64,000 nucleotides of DNA from Muricauda sp. SCSIO 65647. GTDB lineage: Bacteria; Bacteroidota; Bacteroidia; Flavobacteriales; Flavobacteriaceae. Shown in pieces: positions 38,241-45,371 of this stretch; the stretch's first letter is position 1, and each line of letters opens with the position of its first letter. The stretch covers positions 2,334,501 to 2,398,500 of the forward strand of contig NZ_CP091037.1 of assembly GCF_021534965.1 (NCBI RefSeq), written 5' to 3'. A program made the translations under genes and the position numbers. Under the pieces are notes generated by a model, which was given only the letters and a program-made list of their open reading frames with translations, had not been told where the DNA came from and made no database searches.

Positions 38241-38777
38241 ATGAACATGAGAATTAAATTGGTAATAATAGGGTCTATGTCGCTCTTCCTTTTGCGGTGT
38301 GCTACCCCAGCTAAGATTACTCAAGAGGATTTTAGAAATAGGGTAAGCAATGACTATCCGGACAGAAGTATTTGCTTTAGAGTTGATGAATCAGGTAAAG
38401 TATTGGCCTCAGGGATGTACAGTTATTACACAAAAAAACTGGGTAAAGACTATGATGAATTTTTGGCCAATAAGAAATTAAACAATGATTATAAAAGCCT
38501 GCTTGAAGATAGTTTTGAAAGAGGTGAAGATTGTGATTTAGTAGCTATATCAGGAGGGTCTGGTGACAGCATATATGCTGCTATTGTTTATCCTTATAAG
38601 TCAAATATTGAGCAAAGTTCGGAGGAATATCCCAGATGGTTTTACGAAGGCAGGAAGTATGTTGCTTACATCAAGGATAAAAAAATCCAGGTGGATACAT
38701 TTTACATACAGCACAATCCGCCAGTAGATAATCCGTGGATTTTAGAGAAGAATGCAGAAAAAGACGATGGTCAATAA
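38241..38777 (+). CDS. Putative lipoprotein immunity partner of the zincin tip
   Basis: A 178-residue protein with a lipoprotein signal (hydrophobic core then lipobox FLLRC) and a soluble domain with several aromatic residues. It starts 4 bp after the orphan tip gene, so it is probably its cognate immunity gene. A lipid-anchored partner would act in the periplasm, matching a protease toxin that acts there. The family is not recognised. An alternative start is ATG 38247. Confidence 0.55.
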   Translation: MNMRIKLVIIGSMSLFLLRCATPAKITQEDFRNRVSNDYPDRSICFRVDESGKVLASGMYSYYTKKLGKDYDEFLANKKLNNDYKSLLEDSFERGEDCDLVAISGGSGDSIYAAIVYPYKSNIEQSSEEYPRWFYEGRKYVAYIKDKKIQVDTFYIQHNPPVDNPWILEKNAEKDDGQ

Positions 38778-38802
38778 GTCGAACTAATATCCAAATAGAA
38801 CA

Positions 38803-38832
38803 AAAAGCCGCCCCAAGTTGGGCGGTTTTTTA
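38803..38832 (+). terminator. Terminator after the lipoprotein immunity gene
   Basis: A six-bp stem, CCGCCC/GGGCGG, has a short loop and is followed by six T residues. It closes the zincin/lipoprotein cassette. Confidence 0.8.
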
Positions 38833-38843
38833 TGCCTTTAGGT

Positions 38844-39024
38844 CCCTCCGCTACCGCCAGTTTGCAACTGGTGGCGGTAAGAGTAAGTGAAACAACCGCA
38901 AAATTTAAGGAAAGCCACGACAACAATGTTGTGGCTTTTGTATTTTTGAACCGCTCTGCGAACCTGCCTGCCGCTGGTGGGGCTGTCTCTTCTTAGTCAT
39001 GCAAAAAGTGACGGGTGCGAAATT
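38844..39024 (+). repeat. Intercassette repeat, copy A
   Basis: About 180 bp nearly identical to 39876-40052. It contains a palindrome (ACCGCCAGTT TGC AACTGGTGG), a terminator-like hairpin (AAAGCCAC...GTGGCTTT) and the end word TCTTCTTAGTCAT. It separates successive toxin/immunity remnants. No coding capacity is evident. Confidence 0.8.
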
Positions 39025-39104
39025 TTACCTGCGGGCCTTTGGCGTAAACTTCGTTCAGTAGGTTTTATTGTTGAATCGATTGAAAATGCCACACGACGCA
39101 ATCG
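39025..39104. other. Short spacer between repeat A and the toxin remnant
   Basis: About 80 bp. It contains a GCCACACGAYGCAA word that occurs again near 40907, next to a GTGGCAGCG word. It may be a repeated hairpin element. No gene is seen. Confidence 0.3.
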
Positions 39105-39116
39105 TGCGGCAGCGGG

Positions 39117-39305
39117 GAACAAAATAGGGCATATTTAGATTTCAAGACTAATCAAGTATATGAATGGAATACCGTTGAGGGTTCTAATATAAGAGAAGTC
39201 AGGATTTATGAAGATTATAAGTATAAAAATGGCGAATGGAGAGGGGTAAACCTAATTCTAAAACAATATTTTGACCCTGAGGGTAATCCCGTAATAAGAC
39301 AATAA
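39117..39305 (+). pseudogene. Truncated toxin tip remnant (about 60 codons)
   Basis: An open stretch lacking a start codon ends with TAA at 39303-39305, sharing its last base with the next ATG. It reads NRAYLDFKTNQVYEWNTVEG, then a Tyr/Lys-rich stretch, then GVNLILKQYFDPEGNPVIRQ. This looks like the C-terminal end of a toxin domain stripped of its core by recombination. The family is not recognised. Confidence 0.55.
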
Positions 39306-39832
39306 TGAATGAACCATGTTATATAAAACTGGATAATGATGACAAACTGAGCATTGAACTATTTAACATTTCAGTTTTTGATGTTCTGCTATTGTTTGAC
39401 ATGTCTGATAGCATATATATTGACGAGTTTTATGCCGTGGACAATCTCGAACTTGAAGATGAAGTTCATTTGACAGAGAAGGATTTACCAAAGAAGTGCA
39501 AGATTAGTGATTTTTATCAATTTCTGGATAAGCGTGGAGATTATGGAAATTCATTTACAATTAATGAATTAAACGCGCATACAGAAAATATTGCTCTTCG
39601 GTTGAAAGATGATTATTTGGTCACATTCTATATGTCTAGGGAACATAAAATATTATTTTATGATTTGCTAAGAAAAGCTTTGCGGCTGTTAAAGTTCATC
39701 AATATTGAGGATACAGTTAGTCTTTTAAGTATAAATTTTGGAAGATACATTGTCTTTGATGATGAGGCCAAAGTAGAGATATTTGAGAAGTACTCGGAAT
39801 TATCCAAAGCAAAGATTTTTAGTGCAGAATAA
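39305..39832 (+). CDS. Putative orphan immunity protein
   Basis: A 175-residue acidic protein without signal peptide. Its ATG overlaps the stop of the toxin remnant by one base, the tight spacing expected for a toxin/immunity pair. It keeps an intact frame while its toxin has decayed, as is usual for retained immunity genes that protect against sister cells. I do not recognise a family. A terminator and a repeat block follow. Confidence 0.55.
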   Translation: MNEPCYIKLDNDDKLSIELFNISVFDVLLLFDMSDSIYIDEFYAVDNLELEDEVHLTEKDLPKKCKISDFYQFLDKRGDYGNSFTINELNAHTENIALRLKDDYLVTFYMSREHKILFYDLLRKALRLLKFINIEDTVSLLSINFGRYIVFDDEAKVEIFEKYSELSKAKIFSAE

Positions 39833-39837
39833 GCGCG

Positions 39838-39864
39838 ACAGCGGCCTTTTGGTCGCTGTTTTGG
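39838..39864 (+). terminator. Terminator after the second cassette
   Basis: The stem ACAGCGGCC/GGTCGCTGT (one G-T pair) has a TTTT loop and a T-rich tail. It is the counterpart of the 38803 terminator. Confidence 0.65.
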
Positions 39865-39875
39865 TTTTGGTGGTG

Positions 39876-40052
39876 CCCCCCGCTACCGCCAGTTTTCAAC
39901 TGGTGGTAAGAGCAAGTGAAACAACCTTGAAATTTAGGGAAAGCCACGACAACAATGTTGTGGCTTTTGTATTTTTGACCCGCTCTGCGAACCTGCCTGC
40001 TGCCGGCGGGACTGTCTCTTCTTAGTCATACAAAAAGTGACAGGTGCGAAGT
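39876..40052 (+). repeat. Intercassette repeat, copy B
   Basis: This is the second copy of the block at 38844-39024, including the same AAAGCCAC...GTGGCTTT hairpin and the TCTTCTTAGTCAT word. A short inverted repeat (GCGAAGTT/AACTTCGC) follows. Confidence 0.8.
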
Positions 40053-40054
40053 TG

Positions 40055-40096
40055 CAAACTTCGCACAGCGGGTGGTAAAGTCATTCATGTAAAATC
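40055..40096 (+). pseudogene. Last codons of a third toxin tip (tentative)
   Basis: Only a dozen or so codons ending GGKVIHVKSKL then TAA precede the next immunity-like gene. The position and composition fit the very end of an otherwise deleted toxin. The stretch is too short to be certain. Confidence 0.25.
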
Positions 40097-40111
40097 TAAG
40101 TTGTAATATTA

Positions 40112-40453
40112 ATGAGAGACCGTATTGCTGTATTAAAAGATTTAATTCAACTAGATGGACGTTTATCTGAATTACAGAATGAACTTTCCAAATTTCCTTG
40201 GGATGTTGAAATACCTTTAATTGTTATGACCAGAGACCATTTTTTAGAAGTAATAGAAAAGTGTCTTGGGCAACATATTAACTTTCTTGATTTGGAGAAT
40301 TGGGCTAATGCAATTGAGTGTAGGGATGACATTGATTTTGAGGAAGAAAGAATCAAAGAAATAATTTTTGAACTTGCTTCACCAGAGATAAACGGGGAGA
40401 TAACGGAACAACGGTTAAATGAGTTTAAATACGAACTTGGCGCTCTAAGTTAA
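40112..40453 (+). CDS. Putative orphan immunity protein
   Basis: A 113-residue acidic, helical protein without signal peptide. Its most notable stretch is NFLDLENWANAIECRDDIDF followed by IIFELASPEINGEI, a pattern I associate with small immunity proteins of polymorphic-toxin systems, without being able to name the family. It sits at the end of the cassette series, right after repeat B, with no toxin left upstream. A hairpin (AAAAGAAAT...ATTTCTTTT) near 40493-40536 may end the transcript. Confidence 0.55.
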   Translation: MRDRIAVLKDLIQLDGRLSELQNELSKFPWDVEIPLIVMTRDHFLEVIEKCLGQHINFLDLENWANAIECRDDIDFEEERIKEIIFELASPEINGEITEQRLNEFKYELGALS

Positions 40454-40579
40454 GATAATTGTGGTCCTTAATTAGAGTGCTAACATGAGGAGGAAAAGAA
40501 ATACTAAGAGATGGATTAGGAGTGTCATTTCTTTTTCAAGATTGTAGATACTTAAAACCGATGCAATTTTAGAATTAAT

Positions 40580-40617
40580 GAAAAGCCAGTTAGATTTGTT
40601 CCTGACCGGCTTTTTTA
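40580..40617 (+). terminator. Terminator-like hairpin closing the cassette array
   Basis: GAAAAGCCAG ... CCGGCTTTTTT is the last of a family of AAAAGCC/GGCTTTT hairpins that follow each cassette in this region. Confidence 0.6.
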
Positions 40618-40630
40618 CACTAAGAAATCT

Positions 40631-40885
40631 ATGAACACCTTACGTGCTTTTTTTGGAATAGTTTTGGGAATCGTCCTTATCGCCCTTGCACTGTGGGGTA
40701 TTGACCATATATTCCTAGGTCTGATCTTTAGTAGGCCCTCGGGGCCTCACCAAGGAGCGATACCCAATGTTGCCAGTTCAGGCTTTTTGATTAAAGCTTT
40801 AATATTTTTGGCTTTTGTGTTCCTAGGAATCTTCTTGGTCGCGTTTAATACAATCAAGCTAATCGAAAAGAAAAAGAAAAAATGA
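40631..40885 (+). CDS. Small membrane protein, two transmembrane segments
   Basis: An 84-residue protein: a first helix at about 7-27, a loop with Pro/Gly (FSRPSGPHQGAIPN), a second helix at about 50-74, and a poly-Lys end. The C-terminal lysines should stay cytoplasmic. No family is recognised. It lies between the Rhs cassette array and the convergent DUF983 gene. Confidence 0.55.
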   Translation: MNTLRAFFGIVLGIVLIALALWGIDHIFLGLIFSRPSGPHQGAIPNVASSGFLIKALIFLAFVFLGIFLVAFNTIKLIEKKKKK

Positions 40886-40942
40886 CAAAAAGGGGGGGTT
40901 ACGCATATGCCACACGATGCAAACTGGTGGCAGCGAGGGGAT

Positions 40943-41296
40943 TTATCTTTTGTAGCTCTTAAAAAGATATAGCCAAAGTATCCTTGAAATCCGCATATTG
41001 AATGAAGACAAGAGAATGAGTACCAAGGCAATGACTCCTATGATTCGTAGATCAAAACGTTCGGCAAAGAACGGACTGGCGACTAGGAAGGTCATAATAC
41101 CTTGGCCTACTGTTAGCCCATAGCTCACATACATTGCTCCGTAGAAGAAGCCAGGTTCTTTATGATTTTTAAACCCGCATTTAGGGCAGCTCTCATTCAT
41201 TTCGGGTTTTCCGAAATTGAAATAGATATTGGGGTTTTTAAATATTCTTCCTTTACCGCATCTGGGGCACTTATTGGTCAATATGTTTTTAATCAT
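40943..41296 (-). CDS. DUF983 membrane protein with zinc-ribbon start
   Basis: A 117-residue protein: an N-terminal CPRCGKGRIF ... CPKCG pair (zinc-ribbon cysteines) typical of DUF983, then two hydrophobic helices (about 60-80 and 87-105). The function of the family is unknown. It starts about 10 bp after the HtrA-like gene, so it is the third gene of the 43260 operon and is probably under the same LytTR-type promoter. Confidence 0.88.
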   Translation of the reverse strand: MIKNILTNKCPRCGKGRIFKNPNIYFNFGKPEMNESCPKCGFKNHKEPGFFYGAMYVSYGLTVGQGIMTFLVASPFFAERFDLRIIGVIALVLILLSSFNMRISRILWLYLFKSYKR

Positions 41297-41306
41297 GGTA
41301 ATGTTT

Positions 41307-42338
41307 TTAGTTATTTGATTGAACCGTTAGCTTCTCAATTTTGCCACCTCTAAGAACTTCCAATTCGAGGTTACCGCTCTCATTTTTTTTGTTTTTTATG
41401 CTTTCGACTATTTTTTCCAAAACATCCATGGAGTCCAGTTTGATATTGTTCACGCTCAGTATGATATCTCCTCCCAGGGTAATTTCTTCCTCGTTAAGCT
41501 CGGTGGTCAGTATTCCACCTTTTAATCCTGCAAAATCTGCTGGTGAAAGCGGAACAACACGTTGTACCAACAATCCACCTTTTTGAGGCACATTTAGCAA
41601 AAAGGCCAAGGCTTCATCAATTAGATAACCGTCCAGACCTGTATAAAGACTGTTCTCGTCCACTACCAATTTTTTGGTAATGTTTGAGGTGGCAGCGAAC
41701 CCAATGCCATCAAATCCTCCAGATTCTGTAAGTATAGAACTGACGATACCTATTACTTCTCCTTTCGTATTGAACATCGGGCCTCCGGAATTGCCATGAT
41801 TAATCGCGGCATCGGTTTGAAAGAATTCTGCTCTCAAAAAACCACTGGTTTTGTTGATTTCTTGATGTTTCCTACTGATATGCCCTACCGAAAGCGAATG
41901 TGAAAGTCCATAGGGGGCTCCGATGATACATACCTTTTCTCCTATTTGAACCTTATCTGAATTCCCTAGCTTGGCTACTTTAATCCCATCGGGAATCCAG
42001 GCCAATTTTAATAATGCGATATCCGCTCCTTTTGACAATCTGATGATTTTGGCAGGAACTTCTTTGCCCGATGTAAACCTGATTTTTATCTTCTCCGCGG
42101 TTTGAACTACATGCGCTGCCGTAAGAATCAAACCACCATCTGAAATAACTACTCCAGACCCTTGTCCCTCTTCGTACATGGTAAACTTTGGATTTGAACG
42201 GTCCTTAGAGTTGGCAATGACCTCAACTACTGCATCATTAACCGTTAGATAGGTTTCAGAAGGAGTCATTTCAGATTGCCCTAAGCCTAGATTATGGCCA
42301 ATAATTAATGCGAATATAAAATTCAAAACAGTTTTCAT
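41307..42338 (-). CDS. HtrA/DegP-like serine protease with PDZ domain
   Basis: A 343-residue exported trypsin-like protease. It has a signal peptide and the full catalytic triad: H76 (LTAAHVV), D105 (ADIALLKL) and S183 (INHGNSGGP). After it, residues about 235-330 form one PDZ domain (GGLLVQRVVPLSPADFAGLKG, then GGDIILSVNNIKLDSMD). HtrA enzymes degrade or refold damaged envelope proteins. It has one PDZ instead of two, closer to DegS than DegP, but no membrane anchor beyond the signal. It follows the outer-membrane protein gene by about 28 bp. Confidence 0.92.
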   Translation of the reverse strand: MKTVLNFIFALIIGHNLGLGQSEMTPSETYLTVNDAVVEVIANSKDRSNPKFTMYEEGQGSGVVISDGGLILTAAHVVQTAEKIKIRFTSGKEVPAKIIRLSKGADIALLKLAWIPDGIKVAKLGNSDKVQIGEKVCIIGAPYGLSHSLSVGHISRKHQEINKTSGFLRAEFFQTDAAINHGNSGGPMFNTKGEVIGIVSSILTESGGFDGIGFAATSNITKKLVVDENSLYTGLDGYLIDEALAFLLNVPQKGGLLVQRVVPLSPADFAGLKGGILTTELNEEEITLGGDIILSVNNIKLDSMDVLEKIVESIKNKKNESGNLELEVLRGGKIEKLTVQSNN

Positions 42339-42366
42339 CAGAGTGGATTGTGATCAGTTATCATTT

Positions 42367-43260
42367 TTACTTTATCAATAGAAAACTAGCTTTTAGAAAT
42401 GCCCCATTTTCCAATCCATAATCTTCAGTATCGCCATTCACATCGGTCGCTCTAAGTTTTCTGGCTAGGGATAGTCCTCCTGATAGCTGAAGTCGTACAC
42501 TTTTTGATAGGTCAGTGGCAATGGTCGGGCCAATATTATATCTGGAAAATTTCACACTTTCTACTTGCCCCATGTTGCGGTTTGTGTCTTCTAGGTTCAA
42601 TGCATATTCATTACCCTGAAGATCGACACGGAACCCTAGTATCAACTTGTTTAGACGATATTGAACAGCTGCCTGTACAGGGGCCAGGATCAAGACGTCC
42701 CAATTACCGCTACGATATACGAATTCACCAATGGGCACTAGTTGTGGTTCACCGAACCCATTGGTATATGCTGCTCCCAGGCCATACTTGATGCCATTAT
42801 TGGTGATACGTCTTACAAGTCCTGAGGCCTGCAAGGTAAACGCATCTGAACGTAAGCTTCCTGAAAAGTCTGATGCAATGGTTGGGGAAATTATTGCTCT
42901 TACCGCCCAATTATCGCTCAATCTTTGATTGATTCCAGCCGAGAATTTCAAGGCATGCAAATTTGCATCTACGCTTCGGTCATTGGGAAGGTCATTTAAA
43001 GGCCCGCCCAAGAAAGTATAATCAACTCCTGCAAGCAATGTGGTTTTGTCATTTTTCAATTTGAAAGGCGCCAAAAAGAATGCTCTGAATTCAGATATGT
43101 TGATTTCTGTCTCCCCAAGTTGTTGATTTGAGGGACTGTCCAAACTCACGGCAGGATTAAAGGTGTACGATATACCTGCCAGATTAAAATCTTCGTCTTG
43201 CGCCCTCATTTGAAAGAAGACGATCAATACTACCAATACTGTTATGACTTTAGTTTTCAT
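42367..43260 (-). CDS. Outer-membrane beta-barrel protein (DUF6268-like)
   Basis: A 297-residue protein with a signal peptide ending QMRAQ and a beta-barrel body with alternating hydrophobic strands ending in ALLLIK-like residues (NGAFLKASFLLIK). The pattern LAGVDYTFLGGPLNDLP and FSAGINQRLSDNWAVRAIISP recalls the DUF6268 outer-membrane family, but that naming is by resemblance. ATG 43260 is used, not the upstream 43287. It heads an operon with the HtrA-like and DUF983 genes. Its promoter carries the double-repeat site described at 43298-43366. Confidence 0.75.
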   Translation of the reverse strand: MKTKVITVLVVLIVFFQMRAQDEDFNLAGISYTFNPAVSLDSPSNQQLGETEINISEFRAFFLAPFKLKNDKTTLLAGVDYTFLGGPLNDLPNDRSVDANLHALKFSAGINQRLSDNWAVRAIISPTIASDFSGSLRSDAFTLQASGLVRRITNNGIKYGLGAAYTNGFGEPQLVPIGEFVYRSGNWDVLILAPVQAAVQYRLNKLILGFRVDLQGNEYALNLEDTNRNMGQVESVKFSRYNIGPTIATDLSKSVRLQLSGGLSLARKLRATDVNGDTEDYGLENGAFLKASFLLIK

Positions 43261-43297
43261 GATATGTTGTTTTAGTTCGTTAAACATTTATTTTGGT

Positions 43298-43366
43298 CAA
43301 ACTTACCGCTGCTAAAGCCTTTATGCACTTGAGAACTTCCCATCGTAGCATTTGGCTTTCCCAATG
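43298..43366 (-). promoter_or_regulatory. LytTR-type site plus -7 box (43260 operon)
   Basis: On the plus strand TTCCCATCG (43337-43345) and TTCCCAATG (43358-43366) are direct repeats with a 21-bp period. On the minus strand, 31 bp follow the proximal repeat to a perfect Bacteroidota -7 box, TAAGTTTG (43305-43298). The upstream repeat falls in the region where an activator touches RNA polymerase. The distance from the proximal repeat to the ATG is 77 bp, the same as in the 45190 promoter. Confidence 0.75.
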
Positions 43367-43368
43367 TT

Positions 43369-44637
43369 TTAGCCCCTATTTCTAGCCTTGTTTTTTCGGT
43401 TTGACCAGTTGCTCTTTAACTTATCGTTATTCTTGAATTGCTCGTAGTTTCTATCACGAGGGGCCTTTTCTTGGAAATCAAGCTTAGGAGAATTCTTCTT
43501 TGTTGTCCCTTGACCGGATCTGTTGGGCTTTGCACGCTCCGTATTGTTGCTAGAGCGATTTAAATTCTTATTTCGGTCGGTTCTGACCGCCACATTCAAA
43601 CCGCTTCTGCTATGCGGGTGTCGTTTATAGTGGCGGTGATAATGGGCATGAAGATGTATATGGCGATGGGGGTAATGGGTATAGTGCCAATGTACGTAGT
43701 GATAGCTGGGAAGTCCAATGATAATTACCGTACCCCTTGGTCCATAGTAGAATCCTGTATAGTAGTAGTAGGGCAAGGGTGTCCAATAGGGATGCGTGTA
43801 CCAATAGGGATACCCATACCAGTAAGAGTAGCTATAAGTTACCTTTACTGAGGTAGGCTCTTTGTATTCGTTTTCATTAATGTTGTTGTCTTGGGCATAC
43901 AGATTGGCGGCTTGCTGCATTTCCTGAAAAGCTTCTGGATCTTCTTCAAGTTGTTTTTTGTAATCGTTCAACTCTTCTGCTTGTTTGCGGGCCGCCTCAA
44001 GGTTTAATTCCTCGGCCTTTTCAGTAATCCATTCAGGATTCTCTTGATAAATATCGCCGGCCAAAATGGTCATATCGATATTATCGACCAACAAACTCAA
44101 TAACTCCGGATTATGGACAAGCTCTTTAATACTGATTTGTGCATCTTGAGGATACCTGGCAATGGTTTCGTTGAATTGCAATCGTGTGGACTCATTCAGT
44201 GAAGCTATTTGCTCTAAAGCTTTCTTTTCTTTCAGCACAACCGTAATATCATCTTGAATCTCTTCTGGATAAGAAGCTATCAGTTTACCACGATTGTATT
44301 TGGAGTTGCTTATATCTGCCAAAGAATCGATAAGTCTAGGATAGCGGGTCAGCTCATAGAAACTTTCTTGGACCGCACGGTCAAGATTGATAACTGTAGT
44401 AAGAAAAGCTTCTTGAGAAGTTTGCTGAAGACCATCTAAGCGTATCAATAAGGCAGGATGTTGCGCCACTTCAAAAATGTGTTTTCTTGTTTCTTCAGGA
44501 TAAAGCACTATGGCATCTACCACTTCTTGCTCTTGTTTTGCAAGTGACCGTAGTATAGTCCTGTTTTCTTGGGCAAAAACAGGACTACATAATTGTAATA
44601 CAAACAATACAGCTATCAAATTGGATATTCGTGTCAT
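43369..44637 (-). CDS. Exported protein with YP-helical repeats and a Tyr/His-rich C-terminus
   Basis: A 422-residue protein with a signal peptide ending PVFAQ. The N-terminal half has four loosely repeated helical units of about 40 residues, each with a YP/NL...E pattern followed by HP or KYP (for example LYPEETRKHIFEVAQHPALL). Next is a charged coiled coil (about 190-240), then an unusual region rich in Tyr, Trp and Pro (SYWYGYPYWYTHPYW), then His-rich YPHRHIHLHAHYHRHYKRH, and a basic Asn/Lys-rich tail. The His run could bind metal. It starts 13 bp after the DUF4136 lipoprotein gene, so they share an operon. DUF3300-like proteins are the nearest thing I can think of, but the match is weak. 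Confidence 0.7.
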   Translation of the reverse strand: MTRISNLIAVLFVLQLCSPVFAQENRTILRSLAKQEQEVVDAIVLYPEETRKHIFEVAQHPALLIRLDGLQQTSQEAFLTTVINLDRAVQESFYELTRYPRLIDSLADISNSKYNRGKLIASYPEEIQDDITVVLKEKKALEQIASLNESTRLQFNETIARYPQDAQISIKELVHNPELLSLLVDNIDMTILAGDIYQENPEWITEKAEELNLEAARKQAEELNDYKKQLEEDPEAFQEMQQAANLYAQDNNINENEYKEPTSVKVTYSYSYWYGYPYWYTHPYWTPLPYYYYTGFYYGPRGTVIIIGLPSYHYVHWHYTHYPHRHIHLHAHYHRHYKRHPHSRSGLNVAVRTDRNKNLNRSSNNTERAKPNRSGQGTTKKNSPKLDFQEKAPRDRNYEQFKNNDKLKSNWSNRKNKARNRG

Positions 44638-44650
44638 GGTTTTAAGGATT

Positions 44651-45190
44651 TTAGAGTAATTGGTCTTTTTTGTACTTGTCGAAAATGGCTTTAACAGCAT
44701 CATTTATCTTTTGCTCCAATTTGATAGAATTTGCAGTGATTACACCTGTTGTACTACCATGCCATATCACTTCTTTGGTTTTGGCATCAATGAAGTCTAC
44801 GATCAAGGTTCCTTGGGTATATTCCCTGACTTCCACCTCAGTTATTTGATATCGCCATCTTCTACGGCCATAGTAGTTGGTGTAGGTGTCCAGATCTTGT
44901 TTGGTGTCGACTACCACGAAATAGTTGATCAATACATCAGGCCCGGTAATTCCAGAGTTGTTTTTTACCGTAGAAAGTGCTCGGGCCTGTTCTTCGATGG
45001 CTTTCACTAGCTGCATCTTTTGTGTAGGATTGACGTTGGGCAAAAAGCCTTCTTCGGTTTCTGCAAGTGTGTAGAAGTTGTACTTTTTTAAATCAGCGTT
45101 GTTGGCCGCTTCACTTGATACCTGCAAACTTGAACAGCTTACAAATACTAATACAAGGGTTACGGATAAAAATCTTAGCGTTGTTTTCAT
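44651..45190 (-). CDS. DUF4136 family lipoprotein
   Basis: A 179-residue lipoprotein: signal with lipobox FVSC, then the DUF4136 body (KYNFYTLAETEEGFLPNVNP and the later GTLIVDFIDAKTKEVIWHGS, followed by an amphipathic helix near the end with NDAVKAIFDKY). DUF4136 members sit on the envelope; their biochemical job is not known. ATG 45190 fits the signal peptide better than 45217. It heads the operon with the Tyr/His-rich protein and is preceded by the paired-repeat promoter at 45228-45296. Confidence 0.88.
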   Translation of the reverse strand: MKTTLRFLSVTLVLVFVSCSSLQVSSEAANNADLKKYNFYTLAETEEGFLPNVNPTQKMQLVKAIEEQARALSTVKNNSGITGPDVLINYFVVVDTKQDLDTYTNYYGRRRWRYQITEVEVREYTQGTLIVDFIDAKTKEVIWHGSTTGVITANSIKLEQKINDAVKAIFDKYKKDQLL

Positions 45191-45227
45191 GACTAGTAAT
45201 TTTAGGTTGTTAAACATAATTTCAGGT

Positions 45228-45296
45228 CAAAATTATCCCTGAAAAAGCCTATAAACACTAGAGAACTTCCCATCGTTGCCGATGGGTTTCCCAACG
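45228..45296 (-). promoter_or_regulatory. LytTR-type site plus -7 box (DUF4136 operon)
   Basis: TTCCCATCG (45267-45275) and TTCCCAACG (45288-45296) on the plus strand have a 21-bp period. On the minus strand a 31-bp spacer leads to TAATTTTG (45235-45228), a perfect TAnnTTTG. Read on the minus strand, the distal copy gives CACGTTGGG, close to the published LytTR consensus. Spacing to the ATG is 77 bp, identical to the 43260 promoter. Confidence 0.75.
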
Positions 45297-45316
45297 TGAA
45301 ATGGTGATTTTGACCA

Positions 45317-45346
45317 TAAAAAAACCACCTGCAATCCGCAGGTGGT
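45317..45346 (-). terminator. Terminator of the sulfatase operon
   Basis: A nine-bp stem, ACCACCTGC/GCAGGTGGT (loop AATCC), is followed on the minus strand by a run of seven T. It ends the 48165-45372 transcript before the next promoter. Confidence 0.85.
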
Positions 45347-45371
45347 CCAAACATCAAACTCAAAAAACTAA

